A DNA stretch of 25,727 bases from Deltaproteobacteria bacterium (GCA_031279155.1 JAITJB010000322.1:1-25727), one strand, 5' to 3'. Shown: positions 1 to 8,368, numbered from the stretch's first letter. The notes: generated by a model from the letters alone, not told the origin. A program made the numbers and translations.

Positions 1-27
1 TTCGTTTAAATCGGATACCGATTCCAT
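1..27 (-). CDS. 5' end of an Rpn-family nuclease/transposase gene (partial)
   Basis: Only the first nine codons lie in the window (peptide MESVSDLNE), reading leftwards off the edge. The start is an ATG at 27-25 preceded by a very strong ribosome binding site (GAGGAGG at 38-32, four bases before the ATG). The family is assigned by comparison inside the window: the decayed copy at 1287-1964 begins with the aligned peptide IKSVSELNQKPPSPK and then shows an Rpn N-terminal motif (NDFVLSKVF). The two genes also share several hundred bases of upstream DNA. Unlike that copy, this one keeps its start codon and ribosome binding site, so it may be the functional parent. Rpn proteins are PD-(D/E)XK enzymes linked to RecA-independent recombination. 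The family call is an inference because the body of the gene is outside the window. Confidence 0.5.
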
Positions 28-382
28 TTTACCTCCTCGTATTAACAAAAAAGCAACCCTAAAAATATTTCAAGCCTACAGGGGAATTACTATGGAGTGA
101 GCGGCAGTTTTTTACTTGAAGAATTATATTAAAATTGTCAATATTTATTAGCCATATAATGGATAATTCTAAGAAAAATTTGCCTTATTCGAGTGTTAAT
201 CTTTATCTGTTTCCGATATGATATTATTTAGGCAACATCTTTGGGATGCATTGAATATGACAGCTGAAAAAAAATTTAGTTTTCTACTTGTCAGTGTAAG
301 GAGAACCTAAAAACACTAATTGGATGCGGGTGTATGCTCTCAACAGAGCTGTTTTTTAAGGCACGCTCAAGCGTCCGCTTGT
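28..382. repeat. Upstream region copy A, homologous to 1965-2412
   Basis: This stretch, upstream of the left-edge gene, matches the region upstream of the decayed Rpn copy at 1287-1964 in several collinear blocks. Examples are AAATATTTCAAG near 63 and 2006, TATTCGAGTGTT near 187 and 2128, AGTTTTCTACT near 281 and 2207, and a block around 340-382 matching 2370-2412. The divergence is substantial. In both copies the last block is open on the minus strand with a similar peptide (K-x-T-L-x-x-A-x-K-x-x-SVE), so it may be an eroded coding segment. No gene is called in 28-536. Confidence 0.6.
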
Positions 383-488
383 CTTCTTCGAGGGCGAGAT
401 TGGAAGAGAAGGTTCTAAACATCCTCGGCGGCTTTCTTGGTCTTGAACGCAGTGGGAGCACTATTTTTTCGACTATTATCAAGAGCTC

Positions 489-536
489 GACGACGAGACA
501 GGTTTTGTAGGTAACCTATAGTTAACAGAAGGCCCA
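489..536. repeat. 48-bp direct repeat downstream of Rpn remnant 1
   Basis: The 48 bases just downstream (in the minus direction) of the stop codon of Rpn remnant 1 recur at 1239-1286 downstream of remnant 2 with a single visible T/C difference. They contain the near-palindrome TAGGTAACCTA. Such near identity next to clearly diverged coding parts marks these as the end of a duplicated unit. Confidence 0.75.
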
Positions 537-1025
537 TCAATCCTTGAGACTGGCGGCCAGCTGTTTGACTTCATCCAAGGAAAGGGGGGTAATTTCTGCG
601 ATGTCCTCCAAAGGCAAATTTTTCTTTATGGCAGCAGTGGCGGTTTCCAGAGCTGTTTCCTTGCGTCCTTTCACGACTCCTGTCTCGATTCCTTTCTCGA
701 CTCCTTTCACAACTCCTTTCTCGATTCCTTTCTCATATGCACCAAAATATTCGGACTGTAAATCAATTTCATTCTTATCTATAAGTTCGGACAAGGCGCG
801 GGCTTCAGTATCAAGGCTTAAAACTATAAGTTCTTTCCATATCTCTGCAATATCGGGGTTTAATCTGGCAATCATTTCAAAATTTTTAAGGGTTAAAGCT
901 TTAAGTTCTTCCGATGCCTTTGCAATATCGGGGTTTAATCTGGCAATCATTTCAAATTCCTCCCGTTCTGTGGCTCTGAGAAATCGCATCCAATTGCTGA
1001 GTGGTGGCCATCGTCGAGCGCATTT
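537..1025 (-). pseudogene. Rpn-family nuclease/transposase, C-terminal remnant 1
   Basis: The open stretch encodes the C-terminal part of the Rpn (TIGR01784-like) family. It begins P-L-S-N-W-M-R-F-L, the family's 'PLxxWLRFL' motif, followed by EREEFEMIA, a charged region with KGIEKGVVKG-type repeats, and a C-terminal helical segment ending LSLDEVKQLAASLKD. The nuclease core is absent. Reading upstream of the internal ATG (989-987), the frame continues through the conserved WPPLSNW and then meets TGA at 1028-1026, so the ATG is a family-internal methionine and not a real start. A 25-26 residue unit (E/N-FEMIARLNPDIA plus helix) is tandemly duplicated near the start. The remnant is probably not functional, although expression of a 150-residue peptide from the ATG cannot be excluded. 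Confidence 0.75.
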
Positions 1026-1238
1026 TCATCATGAGACAGATTTGCCTCTGTCTGCTCAGGTCAATTCATACGTTCTATAAGATGAGTCCTTAAGCCGAGC
1101 CGTAGAAACAAGGAGTTGTGTTGGCGGCCCAAGACTTATGTCCCTATGATGTTGTCGCTTCGATCTCGGAGAGTAAAACAGACGCGAGAGGAATCGACCT
1201 AATACCTCGTGTCTTTACTTCTTAGTTCTGGCGGCTTA

Positions 1239-1286
1239 GACGACGAGACAGGTTTTGTAGGTAACCTATAGCTAACAGAAGGCCCA
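1239..1286. repeat. 48-bp direct repeat downstream of Rpn remnant 2
   Basis: Second copy of the segment at 489-536. It sits immediately downstream, in the minus direction, of the stop codon of remnant 2. The spacing between copies is 750 bp. Confidence 0.75.
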
Positions 1287-1964
1287 TCATTCCTTGAGAT
1301 TGGCGGCCAGCTGCTCGAGTTTATCCAAGGAAAGGTCGGTAATTTTAGCGATGGTTTCCAAAGGCATTTTTTGCCTTATGCCAACAATGGCGGTTTGCAG
1401 AATATTCCTCTGATATTCTCTCCTGTATCTCTCCTGACATCCTTTCAGGTATGTTTCCAGGAATCCATGCCGGTATCCTTTATGGTAATATTCCTCTAAT
1501 TTTGAGAAGTCCCCTCTCCTAATTTTGGCCCTTTCTAGAGAATTTTCTAGAGCTTTTTCTATAAGTTCGGCCATGGCGAGAATGTCTTTATCAGGGATTA
1601 AAACTTCATTTTCTTCGCATTTGACAATAGTTTCTGTTTTTATTGTACTCATTTCAAATTCCTCCCGTTCTTTGGTTTCTAGAAATCGCATCCAATTGCT
1701 GAGTGGTGAGCCATCGTATTATTTTACCTTTGGAAGTTTTAGGTGTGAATTTTTAAGTCCAGACCATAAGTTATTTTCAAGTAATTGCTTATCCAAATAT
1801 GGCTCAATGATTTTAAGTTTTTGGTATTCCCCATCAGACAAATACGGTAAGGTCTGGAGGTAGCTCTTCAGAGCTACCCCATAGGTATTATAAAGACTTT
1901 GCTAAGGACAAAGTCGTTTTTTTGGCGACGGTGGTTTTTGATTTAATTCCGAAACCGATTTGAT
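1287..1964 (-). pseudogene. Rpn-family nuclease/transposase, decayed near-full-span copy
   Basis: Reading leftwards, the copy begins at 1964, where the expected ATG is ATC; the degraded Shine-Dalgarno aligns in register with the intact one at 38-25. It then reads SVSELNQKPPSPK and needs a frameshift in a run of seven A to give NDFVLSKVF, a typical Rpn N-terminus. A second shift leads to LKSYLQTLPYLSD, EYQKLKIIEPYLDKQL and KLPKVK. There is an in-frame TAA at 1721-1719, then YDGSPLSNWMRFL and a C-terminal helical region ending LEQLAANLKE. Between 'ENNLWSGLK' and 'HLKLPKVK' roughly the whole nuclease core is missing, by comparison with my memory of the family. Start loss, frameshifts, stop and internal deletion make this a clear pseudogene. 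Confidence 0.8.
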
Positions 1965-2412
1965 TTGACTGCCTCATATGAATATGTATAATAAATCATC
2001 TTGAAAAATATTTCAAGGCTATGGGAGAATTTTTTTTAGGGTGAGAGCGAGATTTTTTTTCTTGAAAAGTCATGGTAAAAGTGACTAACTTAGCCATCTA
2101 GCGCCAGGATCGGAGAAGAACGGGAGGTATTCGAGTGTTTCCGGCTTGAGAGCAGATCATCAAAATTTTTTGGAGCGCATGGTTTAGGACCAAAGAAAAG
2201 ATTTCAGTTTTCTACTGGTCTACTTAAAGAGCCTGAGCAAACTAATTTTGTTGGGTTTGTCAAAGGGGCTGAAGATTGTCGAAGAGCATTGTCTTGGTAA
2301 AGACGAAAATGGAGGTCTAGGCATTGGATTTTGCGCCCCACGGCCAAAGCGCCTAGATCTAGGTGTGTCTCAACCGAGCCGTGTTTGAAGGCACTCTTAA
2401 GCGTCAGCTTGT
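1965..2412. repeat. Upstream region copy B, homologous to 28-382
   Basis: This is the 5' flank of the decayed Rpn copy. It aligns in blocks with 28-382 but is about 90 bp longer, with insertions around 2260-2340. I see no convincing gene in 1965-2498; the short open frame at 2331-2540 on the plus strand lies over this repeat and the end of rodZ. Confidence 0.6.
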
Positions 2413-2462
2413 TATGGGGCTATCAATGTGGAAAGAGTAGGGGGGATGACAGAGGGGTTTTT

Positions 2463-2483
2463 GGCGGCGTAAGAAACGCCGCC
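2463..2483. other. Perfect 8-bp hairpin downstream of rodZ
   Basis: GGCGGCGT and ACGCCGCC flank a 5-base loop, 15 bases beyond the rodZ stop in the direction of transcription. It could end or stabilise the rodZ transcript. On the minus strand it is followed by A residues rather than a U-tract, so it is not a canonical intrinsic terminator. Confidence 0.4.
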
Positions 2484-2498
2484 GCTAGAAAGAAATGT

Positions 2499-3335
2499 CT
2501 ATGGTCTGGCCGTTTCCGGGGTAGAGTCAAGAGAACTTAGTTGGAAGAAAACCTCGACCGGGCCCTCCTGACCTAGTAAGCCGCGGTCCTGACCATTCCA
2601 CTCGGTCCTAATGGCCTGGCCGTCGCCGCAGATTACGCTGATAATGTTTTGCCCTTCAAAGGATCTAAGCTGTCCAGGTTCAAAAAGAAGGTGCTCGACC
2701 GGTTCGTTGTCAACCGTCACCTGAGCCCAGGTTGGGGCTTCAGCCTTGAGGGTTAGGCGACCTGAGAAAACCACGGGGTCCTCTACGACTACAATCGGAG
2801 TGGAAACCGGGGCTTCGGCGGCTACCGCCTGGCCAGCTGTAACGCTCGGCTCGGTTAAGATGAAAGGTAGTTCATTTATGACAGAGGCGGGCAAGAAACG
2901 CGATACTGTCGCCTTAAAGGCCGGACTTATGTATAGAGCCGCGATGACTAAAGCTAAGACCAAGACGATCAGACCCAATACGGTCAAAATATAGGAAGAT
3001 TTGGGCTCCCCGCCAAGGTTGTTGGGCACGTGCTTAATGAAGAGAGCGTTGTCCTCATCTTGGTTTTGGGTCAAAAGCCGGTAGTTATTGAGAATGCTCT
3101 CTGTGTCTAAGTGAAGTAGCTCAGAGTACGATCTCAGAAAGCCCTTGGCGTAGACCGGGGCCATGTTCAGGAATTTGCCCTCTTCTAAGCTGACAATCTG
3201 ATCGAGAGAAATTTTGGTCCTCGAAGATACATCTGAACGGGTTAGGTTGGAATTCTCCCTCTCCTGCTTTAGCATCTGGCCGAGTGATTCCAAAGTTTGT
3301 TTATCGGTGGTAGTGAGGACTTTTTTTTCAGTCAC
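2499..3335 (-). CDS. rodZ: RodZ-like cell-shape protein (HTH-TM-DUF4115)
   Basis: The 278-residue protein has the RodZ layout. A cytoplasmic helix-turn-helix of the HTH_25 type spans about residues 14-75, with LGQMLKQERENSNLTRSDVS and the typical VYAKGFLRSYSELL. A single membrane helix follows at about 114-137, then a linker, and an extracytoplasmic DUF4115-like beta domain at about 188-270. RodZ links MreB filaments to the elongation machinery at the inner membrane. The start is GTG at 3335-3333, with GGAG about six bases upstream on the minus strand. The gene lies 154 bp downstream of the surA-like gene on the same strand, so co-transcription is possible. The C-terminal tail ends in a short Pro/Thr-rich stretch. 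The assignment rests on domain order and motifs. Confidence 0.85.
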   Translation of the reverse strand: MTEKKVLTTTDKQTLESLGQMLKQERENSNLTRSDVSSRTKISLDQIVSLEEGKFLNMAPVYAKGFLRSYSELLHLDTESILNNYRLLTQNQDEDNALFIKHVPNNLGGEPKSSYILTVLGLIVLVLALVIAALYISPAFKATVSRFLPASVINELPFILTEPSVTAGQAVAAEAPVSTPIVVVEDPVVFSGRLTLKAEAPTWAQVTVDNEPVEHLLFEPGQLRSFEGQNIISVICGDGQAIRTEWNGQDRGLLGQEGPVEVFFQLSSLDSTPETARP

Positions 3336-3489
3336 CTAAAACTCCAAACAATTATGATTAAGGGCAGGGCCCGGTGTCGAAAGGTTTTATTTCCGAAATA
3401 GTGCGGATTAACCTTTATAAAACATCGGTCAAGAACGCCTCGGGTACCTCCCAATCCCTAGCGACTAACCGTGTAGTGATTTTGCTCAT

Positions 3490-4509
3490 TTAAAGAGAGG
3501 TTTGGATGATAGCCTTGGCTTTCAGATCGTTCATCCAAGCCTTGACTTTATCGCTCCTCTTGATCTGTTCAACTTGTTGTCTGGCGAATTGGCGCTGTTG
3601 ATCAGTGAACTCAGAAGCAGCCTTGGTCGTGCCTGTCGGGTTTGAATTGGCCTGACGGGGCTGAATGTACATAACTAAAATTGACTTGCCTAAGTCGACT
3701 GGTGGGCTCAAAAGACCAGGCGATAGGCTGGCGGCTATGTTTTGAAGGGATTCTTGGAGTTCGCCTACGCTTAAGACTTGGCCCTCATCACCGCCTAAAT
3801 CCCTCGTTAGCTGTCTTTCGGCTTCAGCGTAAGTGACGGTCCCGGTTCTGACTTGATTGTATAGAGTTTCGGCTTGTTTTAAGAGTCTACCAGATGTGGA
3901 GGGGGTTGTGGGTAACAAAAAAATGACGACTTTGTCATTTAGAGCGGCCCCGCCCTCATTGCGACCCTGGAAGGCGCCAATGCCGTTTAGATAATCGGTC
4001 ACCTCATTTTCGGTCACCACTATACGGTTGAGGACGATTTCTCTAAACAGGCGGTCGCTTAAAATCTGGAATTTTAAATTGGCTCTAAAGAAGTCGATAG
4101 TCATGCCTTGAGCGGCTAAGGAAGCGCGGAACTGGGAATCGTTAAGGTTGTTTTCGCGTTTGATGCCTTCAATAGCTATATCGACTTCATTTTCGCCGAC
4201 CATAATACCCATGCTATTGGCCACTTGAGAGATGAGCTCTTTTTCAATCAAGGAATTTAATATCATACCCTGCAGCTCCTCTTTGGGCACGGCTTGCCGT
4301 TGCTGAGGGGAGACAGTGTTTAACGCGGCCTCGAGCTCGCTGAGAGTAACCACGCCATTGTTGACCCTGGCCACGATGCGGTCGACAACTGTGGGCGCCG
4401 CCTTAGCCTTTGGTACCACTGGACCACTAAAGACAAAAGTAAGAGCGATAACTACTACGGTGCCGAGGAGTAGAAGGGGCCATGGGCATCGAAAATTAGT
4501 AGGCTTCAT
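3490..4509 (-). CDS. surA: SurA-like periplasmic chaperone / peptidyl-prolyl isomerase
   Basis: The 339-residue protein starts with an N-terminal signal peptide: hydrophobic core at about residues 11-28 and probable cleavage after AKA near 37. It is followed by a SurA N-domain at about 41-165, beginning V-D-R-I-V-A-R-V-N, with TLSELEA and the family-like EKELISQVANSMGI. A divergent parvulin-like segment covers about 185-285. SurA-type proteins escort outer-membrane proteins through the periplasm to the BAM complex; a BamD-like gene is present at 17423 in this window. Only one, weakly conserved, rotamase segment is visible, against two in E. coli SurA, so isomerase activity is uncertain. The ATG at 4509 has AGGA about ten bases upstream. 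The family could equally be named SurA N-terminal domain-containing protein. Confidence 0.75.
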   Translation of the reverse strand: MKPTNFRCPWPLLLLGTVVVIALTFVFSGPVVPKAKAAPTVVDRIVARVNNGVVTLSELEAALNTVSPQQRQAVPKEELQGMILNSLIEKELISQVANSMGIMVGENEVDIAIEGIKRENNLNDSQFRASLAAQGMTIDFFRANLKFQILSDRLFREIVLNRIVVTENEVTDYLNGIGAFQGRNEGGAALNDKVVIFLLPTTPSTSGRLLKQAETLYNQVRTGTVTYAEAERQLTRDLGGDEGQVLSVGELQESLQNIAASLSPGLLSPPVDLGKSILVMYIQPRQANSNPTGTTKAASEFTDQQRQFARQQVEQIKRSDKVKAWMNDLKAKAIIQTSL

Positions 4510-5180
4510 AAGATAGATTCCTGCGGATTGAAAAAAACTAATAAAATTTTAGCTTGTTAACGATGAGGTTTTTGCTTAAAAAAGTAAAAAAATAAGTGAT
4601 AAAAGAAAAAAAGTTTGGTTGATAAGAAACAAATTTAGGATAACAGAGAAGTTAAGTTGGCAATTAGGTTAAATTTTGGCAATGACATTGGCTGAATTTG
4701 GGAAATTATCAATTTTGGTAAAGTCTGTTTTTTTTGTTGTTTTTTCAAATTATCAAGAGTTCTTGGGGGTTTTGCTCGGGTTGGGTGCAAAGAAAAAACT
4801 GATCCCTATTTTAACTCAAAAGAAGGCCTTGAGTCCAGTAAAAAAGCAGTGGTAGAACTATGAAAATCAAGAAAAATTGAGATTATTTTGGGCATCTTTG
4901 GTCATCCCCAAACTTTGAACCTGCCTGGACCTCTGGTTGGGGTTTTGAAGGCTATTATAGCCGGACTTACCAAGGCGATTTTTGGCCTTGTAAAATGTTG
5001 ACCTAAGCCCCATAAAGCCTAAAGAGCGCGCTGGTTTCTAGGCTTGAGAGCCACTCCAGGTCCAGGCGGGCCAAGACCAGCCCCGATTGGGCATGCGGCT
5101 TTGAAGGACTTTTAGGCTGGCGGGGCCAAAAAAGCTCGGCAAGGCGGAAGCTTTTGAAAGTTACGTTCTAATTTGGGCTT

Positions 5181-5288
5181 AACTGGTAATAGTCTTGGTA
5201 ATAGTCTTGGTAATCGTCTTGGTAGTCATTTTGGAAGTCTTCTTGGTGAGCTTCTTGGTGAGCCTCTTGGTAATCCTATTGGGCAATC
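5181..5288. repeat. 12-bp tandem repeat, nine units
   Basis: The unit TCTTGGTAATAG and variants (TCTTGGTAATCG, TCTTGGTGAGCT, TCTTGGTGAGCC, TTTTGGAAGTCT) repeat with an exact 12-base period and no indels. Because 12 is a multiple of three, two frames stay open: one gives a hydrophobic V-I-V-L pattern and the other an L-G-N-x / L-G-E-x pattern with a possible TTG start at 5173 and a TAA at 5308. Neither has a good ribosome binding site. Confidence 0.9.
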
Positions 5289-5726
5289 GGTACAAATTTT
5301 GTCAGCTTAAAATATGCTTAGTGTTTGGTCATGAAAAGTTCTTAACTAGACATCGTATTTTTACTAAAAAATTTATAATGTTAATTTCCATCTTCCTTGA
5401 CCTGCTAGGCCAAATTTTGCTAGGCTTTGCCTATGCAAAATTTGATAAGTTACTTAAATTTTTATGTTTAATCAATTTGAAGTTTCTTTGAAATTGCTTT
5501 GTCCGGTTGGAGGCGCTGTCAGAATTTCGGTCATTTTCCAAATCAGCGTCCTAGGTTAAAGGGTTTAGGCCGCTAAACAATCACAATGCAAGTTTACAGT
5601 GAATAATTTAGAGTGTCAATAGGGGAAAAACCGCAATCCAAGGGCCGCGACAAGCCCGCAATCCAGAGCCAAGGCCTTTGAGATAATCTTATGTCATCAA
5701 AGGCTAGTTAACATGAAGCCCTTAAG

Positions 5727-5846
5727 CCCTACCCGATCTTGCCCTACCCGAGCCTGACCTATCCGATCTTGCTCTACCCGGGTCTGGCCTCCCCGATTCA
5801 ACCCTACCCGAGCCTGGCCTACCCGATTCAGTCCTACCCGAGCCTA
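5727..5846. repeat. 15-bp tandem repeat, eight units
   Basis: Eight units of consensus CCCTACCCGA(T/G)C(T/C)TG follow each other at an exact 15-base spacing, partly alternating between GATCTTG/GATTCA and GAGCCTG endings, and then decay to about 5868. The frame is open and spells PYPIL / PYPSL pentapeptides but has no start codon, being bounded by TAA upstream and TGA downstream. Confidence 0.9.
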
Positions 5847-6213
5847 TCCGAGCCAACCCGATCCTGGCCTTGATCTCATGTGTTTGAGCTGACCGGGCCT
5901 ACTGGCCTAAGTAGCGGCATCTAGATATGGCAATAACATCAATAAGTCATTATATAAACGGCTATATATAATATTTTATTCTTCTTAACCATCGCCAAAA
6001 ACGAGGTCCATAGGCGGCGGCAAATAAAAAACTTGCCAAATTGACCAGAGCCAAGTATAAAAAAGAAACCGTCCGCTCCCTAAGGTCTTAGGACTTTAAG
6101 ATGGAGCCTACGACCACAGGACCTTTAGCCAGCCTTTTGGCCTAGAGCGACTGTCGGGAGAACTGGCTGGAATTCGGGTTTTCTAACCCTGAAAGCTGAA
6201 TCGGGAAACCACC

Positions 6214-6762
6214 ATGAGAGATATATCCCGCTTGTTTTTAAGGATCTTCATCGTCTTTTTGATGGCCCTGGCGCTGTCTTCGGAGGCCCTAGCTCAGAAT
6301 GAGTCAAGTGGGAGCCTTCCCGCCTCCGAGGCTGGAGACCCCAAAGGGCCTATTGTCCAGCCGCAGTTTTCTGACGCTGTTCTGGCACATCATCTGAACA
6401 CCATTGGGACTTACAGCGCTGGCTTTGTGCTTCAGTCTTTTGGCTACATAGGCGTTTTGGCGGACGTCTTTAGCCAACACATCTACGACCCCGACATGGT
6501 CCGCTCCATGCTCGGTGAGACCATAACCTATCTTAACAACGCCCGCCGGCAGCTTGTGGACTACCAGACCCTCCAGATTCCTTTGTCTAAAACCGATCTG
6601 GACTTCATCGACTCCATAAGCGATATCTTAGCTGATTTGGTGGCCGAAGCCGAGGCTTTAAGGTCTTTCACCGAGTCTTTAAATCAAGAGGATCTCAAAA
6701 AATATAACAAAGCTCGCGAGAGCGCTTGGAACAAAATTAAAAAGCTATTGGACGTCAGGTGA
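6214..6762 (+). CDS. Secreted/periplasmic protein of unknown function
   Basis: The 182-residue protein has a clear Sec signal peptide: basic n-region MRDISRLFLR, hydrophobic core to about residue 23 and predicted cleavage after ALA near 27. I do not recognise a family. The mature part starts with a Ser/Pro/Gly-rich linker at about 28-50, followed by mostly helical sequence. This includes HHLNTIGTYSAGFVLQSFGY, which suggests an amphipathic or membrane-touching segment, and a charged C-terminal helix (NQEDLKKYNKARESAWNKIKKLL). The start ATG has only a weak purine-rich GGGAAA upstream. The gene is transcribed towards radA; the stops are six bases apart. Coding is supported by the signal peptide and open length; function is unknown. 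Confidence 0.7.
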   Translation: MRDISRLFLRIFIVFLMALALSSEALAQNESSGSLPASEAGDPKGPIVQPQFSDAVLAHHLNTIGTYSAGFVLQSFGYIGVLADVFSQHIYDPDMVRSMLGETITYLNNARRQLVDYQTLQIPLSKTDLDFIDSISDILADLVAEAEALRSFTESLNQEDLKKYNKARESAWNKIKKLLDVR

Positions 6763-6768
6763 AGCTGG

Positions 6769-8166
6769 CTATTGGTTGCGGTCGCCTCCGCGATTAGTGT
6801 AGTTTAAGTGCCGGTACAAAAACTGGCCAACACTACCTACACCGTCGATTTCCATCTTAAGCCCTGAAAGTCCGTCGGCCTCGCCTAAGGGGACGGCGGC
6901 TTTGGTAAAACCTAGCCTGGCGGCTTCGGCTAACCGGTCGCGCAGGCGGCCCACCCTTCTGACCTCACCAGCTAGTCCTACCTCTCCAACCACTACCAAA
7001 TCCGGCGGCAAGGGTTTATCCAGAAAGCTGGAGGCTATGGCTGCGGCCACGGCCAGATCGGCGGCCGGCTCTCCTATTTTGGCCCCGCCGGTAACGTTAA
7101 CGAAGATGTCGCGGTCAAAAAGCTTGAGCCTAACTTTTTTCTCCAAGACGGCAGCCAAGAGGCCCACCCGGCTGTGATCCACCCCTAGGGTTTGACGCCT
7201 AGGCATGGCTAGGGGGCTGAAGCTGACTAAGGCCTGGATCTCCATTAATAGCGGCCTATGGCCCTCCATGACCGGGGTGACTACCGATCCCGACGCGCCC
7301 TTGGGCCGCTCGGCTAAGAAAAAGGCCGAAGGGTTGACGACCTCGCCTAAACCGGCCCCGGTCATCTCAAAGACCCCGGTCTCGTTGACCGAGCCGAAGC
7401 GGTTTTTAAAGGACCTTAATATCCTAAGCGGTCGATCCCGCTCGCCTTCGAAGTACAAAACCGTGTCTACCAGATGCTCTAAGAGCTTAGGGCCGGCGAT
7501 ATGGCCTTCCTTGGTTATGTGTCCAACCAGCCAGAGCGGCACGCCCTTGGCTTTGGCCAGGGAGATGAGGCGGGCGGCGCACTCGCGGATCTGTCCGGAG
7601 CTGCCGGCGGGGCCGCCTAGTTCCGGCCATTGGAGAGTCTGTATGGAGTCCACGACCCATATGTTCCAGTTGCCGGAGGTGATTTCCCGCTCGATTTCAG
7701 GCAGAGAGGTCTGAGGCAGGACCCACAAAAGCGAGGTGTCTAGACCAAGCCTCTCGGCACGGAGCTTAACCTGGGCGGCTGACTCTTCGCCGGTAACGTA
7801 GAGAAGCCGGCCGCCTTGGTGGGCGGTTTTGGCCGCCGCTTGGATAAGGAGGGTGGATTTACCGACGCCAGGTTCACCGGCTAAGAGTATGGCCGCCCCC
7901 GGGGTCAGTCCGCCGCCTAAAACCCGATCGAGTTCTACTAAGCCGGTACGGAGGCGGACCGTGTTTTCGGCCGGGACTTCCGATAGGGCCATAGCCTGGC
8001 CGCCAGAGAGCTCATAGCCGGCCCTAGGCGACTTGGGGGGATGTTTGGGCGCGATTATAGCCTCAGAAAAGCTCTCCCAGGCGCCGCACTCTGGGCAGCG
8101 GCCCAAAAAGCCTGCCGAGGAAAAGCCGCATTGGCGGCAAACATATCGGGCTTTGGTCTTGGCCAT
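6769..8166 (-). CDS. radA: DNA repair protein RadA (Sms)
   Basis: The 465-residue protein has every RadA hallmark. There is an N-terminal C4 zinc finger (C10, C13, C24, C27), a RecA-like ATPase core with Walker A GEPGVGKST at 97-105, and the RadA-specific KNRFG motif at 254-258. A C-terminal Lon-protease-like domain spans about 270-450, where such proteins lack the Lon catalytic residues. RadA is a DnaB-like helicase that drives branch migration of RecA-made recombination intermediates. The ATG at 8166 is preceded by AAAGG on the minus strand about ten bases away. Length and motifs fit full-length RadA. The gene stands alone, converging on the secreted-protein gene. Confidence 0.97.
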   Translation of the reverse strand: MAKTKARYVCRQCGFSSAGFLGRCPECGAWESFSEAIIAPKHPPKSPRAGYELSGGQAMALSEVPAENTVRLRTGLVELDRVLGGGLTPGAAILLAGEPGVGKSTLLIQAAAKTAHQGGRLLYVTGEESAAQVKLRAERLGLDTSLLWVLPQTSLPEIEREITSGNWNIWVVDSIQTLQWPELGGPAGSSGQIRECAARLISLAKAKGVPLWLVGHITKEGHIAGPKLLEHLVDTVLYFEGERDRPLRILRSFKNRFGSVNETGVFEMTGAGLGEVVNPSAFFLAERPKGASGSVVTPVMEGHRPLLMEIQALVSFSPLAMPRRQTLGVDHSRVGLLAAVLEKKVRLKLFDRDIFVNVTGGAKIGEPAADLAVAAAIASSFLDKPLPPDLVVVGEVGLAGEVRRVGRLRDRLAEAARLGFTKAAVPLGEADGLSGLKMEIDGVGSVGQFLYRHLNYTNRGGDRNQ

Positions 8167-8334
8167 GAAAAAAAATCCTTTAAAGGGCGGCTAAAGAGCG
8201 ATCTTAACCTACGCCGTTTTGCGGTCAGTATACAGAAAATTATTGGAAACGTCAGTTTTTTGTCTATTAACCTTTTGCTCCCTGTTGGACGTATAAGCTC
8301 AAGGCCATCTCAAAGAGGGCGGCGCTTAATCTGG

Positions 8335-8368
8335 TTAGTTAGTTGGTTGGTTGGTTGGCTGGCTGGCT
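8335..8368. repeat. Tetranucleotide run (TTGG/GGCT)
   Basis: Four-base units TTAG, TTGG, TTGG, TTGG, CTGG, CTGG, CTGA follow without interruption. The run lies about 170 bp upstream of the radA start. Confidence 0.8.

Larger units (their letters stand above)
4510..6213. other. 1.7-kb intergenic region without a convincing gene
   Basis: This stretch lies between the divergently oriented surA-like gene and the gene at 6214. Positions 4540-4900 are A/T-rich with many A and T runs. Two in-frame-length tandem repeats occupy 5181-5288 and 5727-5846 and are listed separately. An A/T block at 5947-5985 contains TATAAT at 5967-5972 but no good -35. A 6-bp inverted repeat (CCTAAG GT CTTAGG) lies at 6079-6092. 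The longest open frames are created by the 12-bp repeat and look spurious. Confidence 0.6.

Noticed and set aside
291..482. 63-codon minus-strand frame
   Set aside because: It has no recognisable family or ribosome binding site and lies in the diverged repeat. Its middle is similar to the minus strand near 2350-2412, so I treat it as repeat content, possibly eroded coding sequence.
544..1080. 178-codon open frame on the plus strand over Rpn remnant 1
   Set aside because: It is antisense to the recognisable Rpn C-terminus and rich in Ser/Phe/Thr repeats created by the opposite strand's KG/EKG repeats.
1080..1240. tRNA or small RNA between the Rpn remnants
   Set aside because: No cloverleaf or T-loop consensus could be found.
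5195..5491. 98-codon hydrophobic open frame
   Set aside because: Its N-terminal V/I/L pattern is produced by the 12-bp repeat. There is no ribosome binding site, and the rest is A/T-rich sequence without domain features.
5181..5868. CRISPR array
   Set aside because: Repeat units are contiguous 12- and 15-mers with no spacers, and there are no cas genes nearby.
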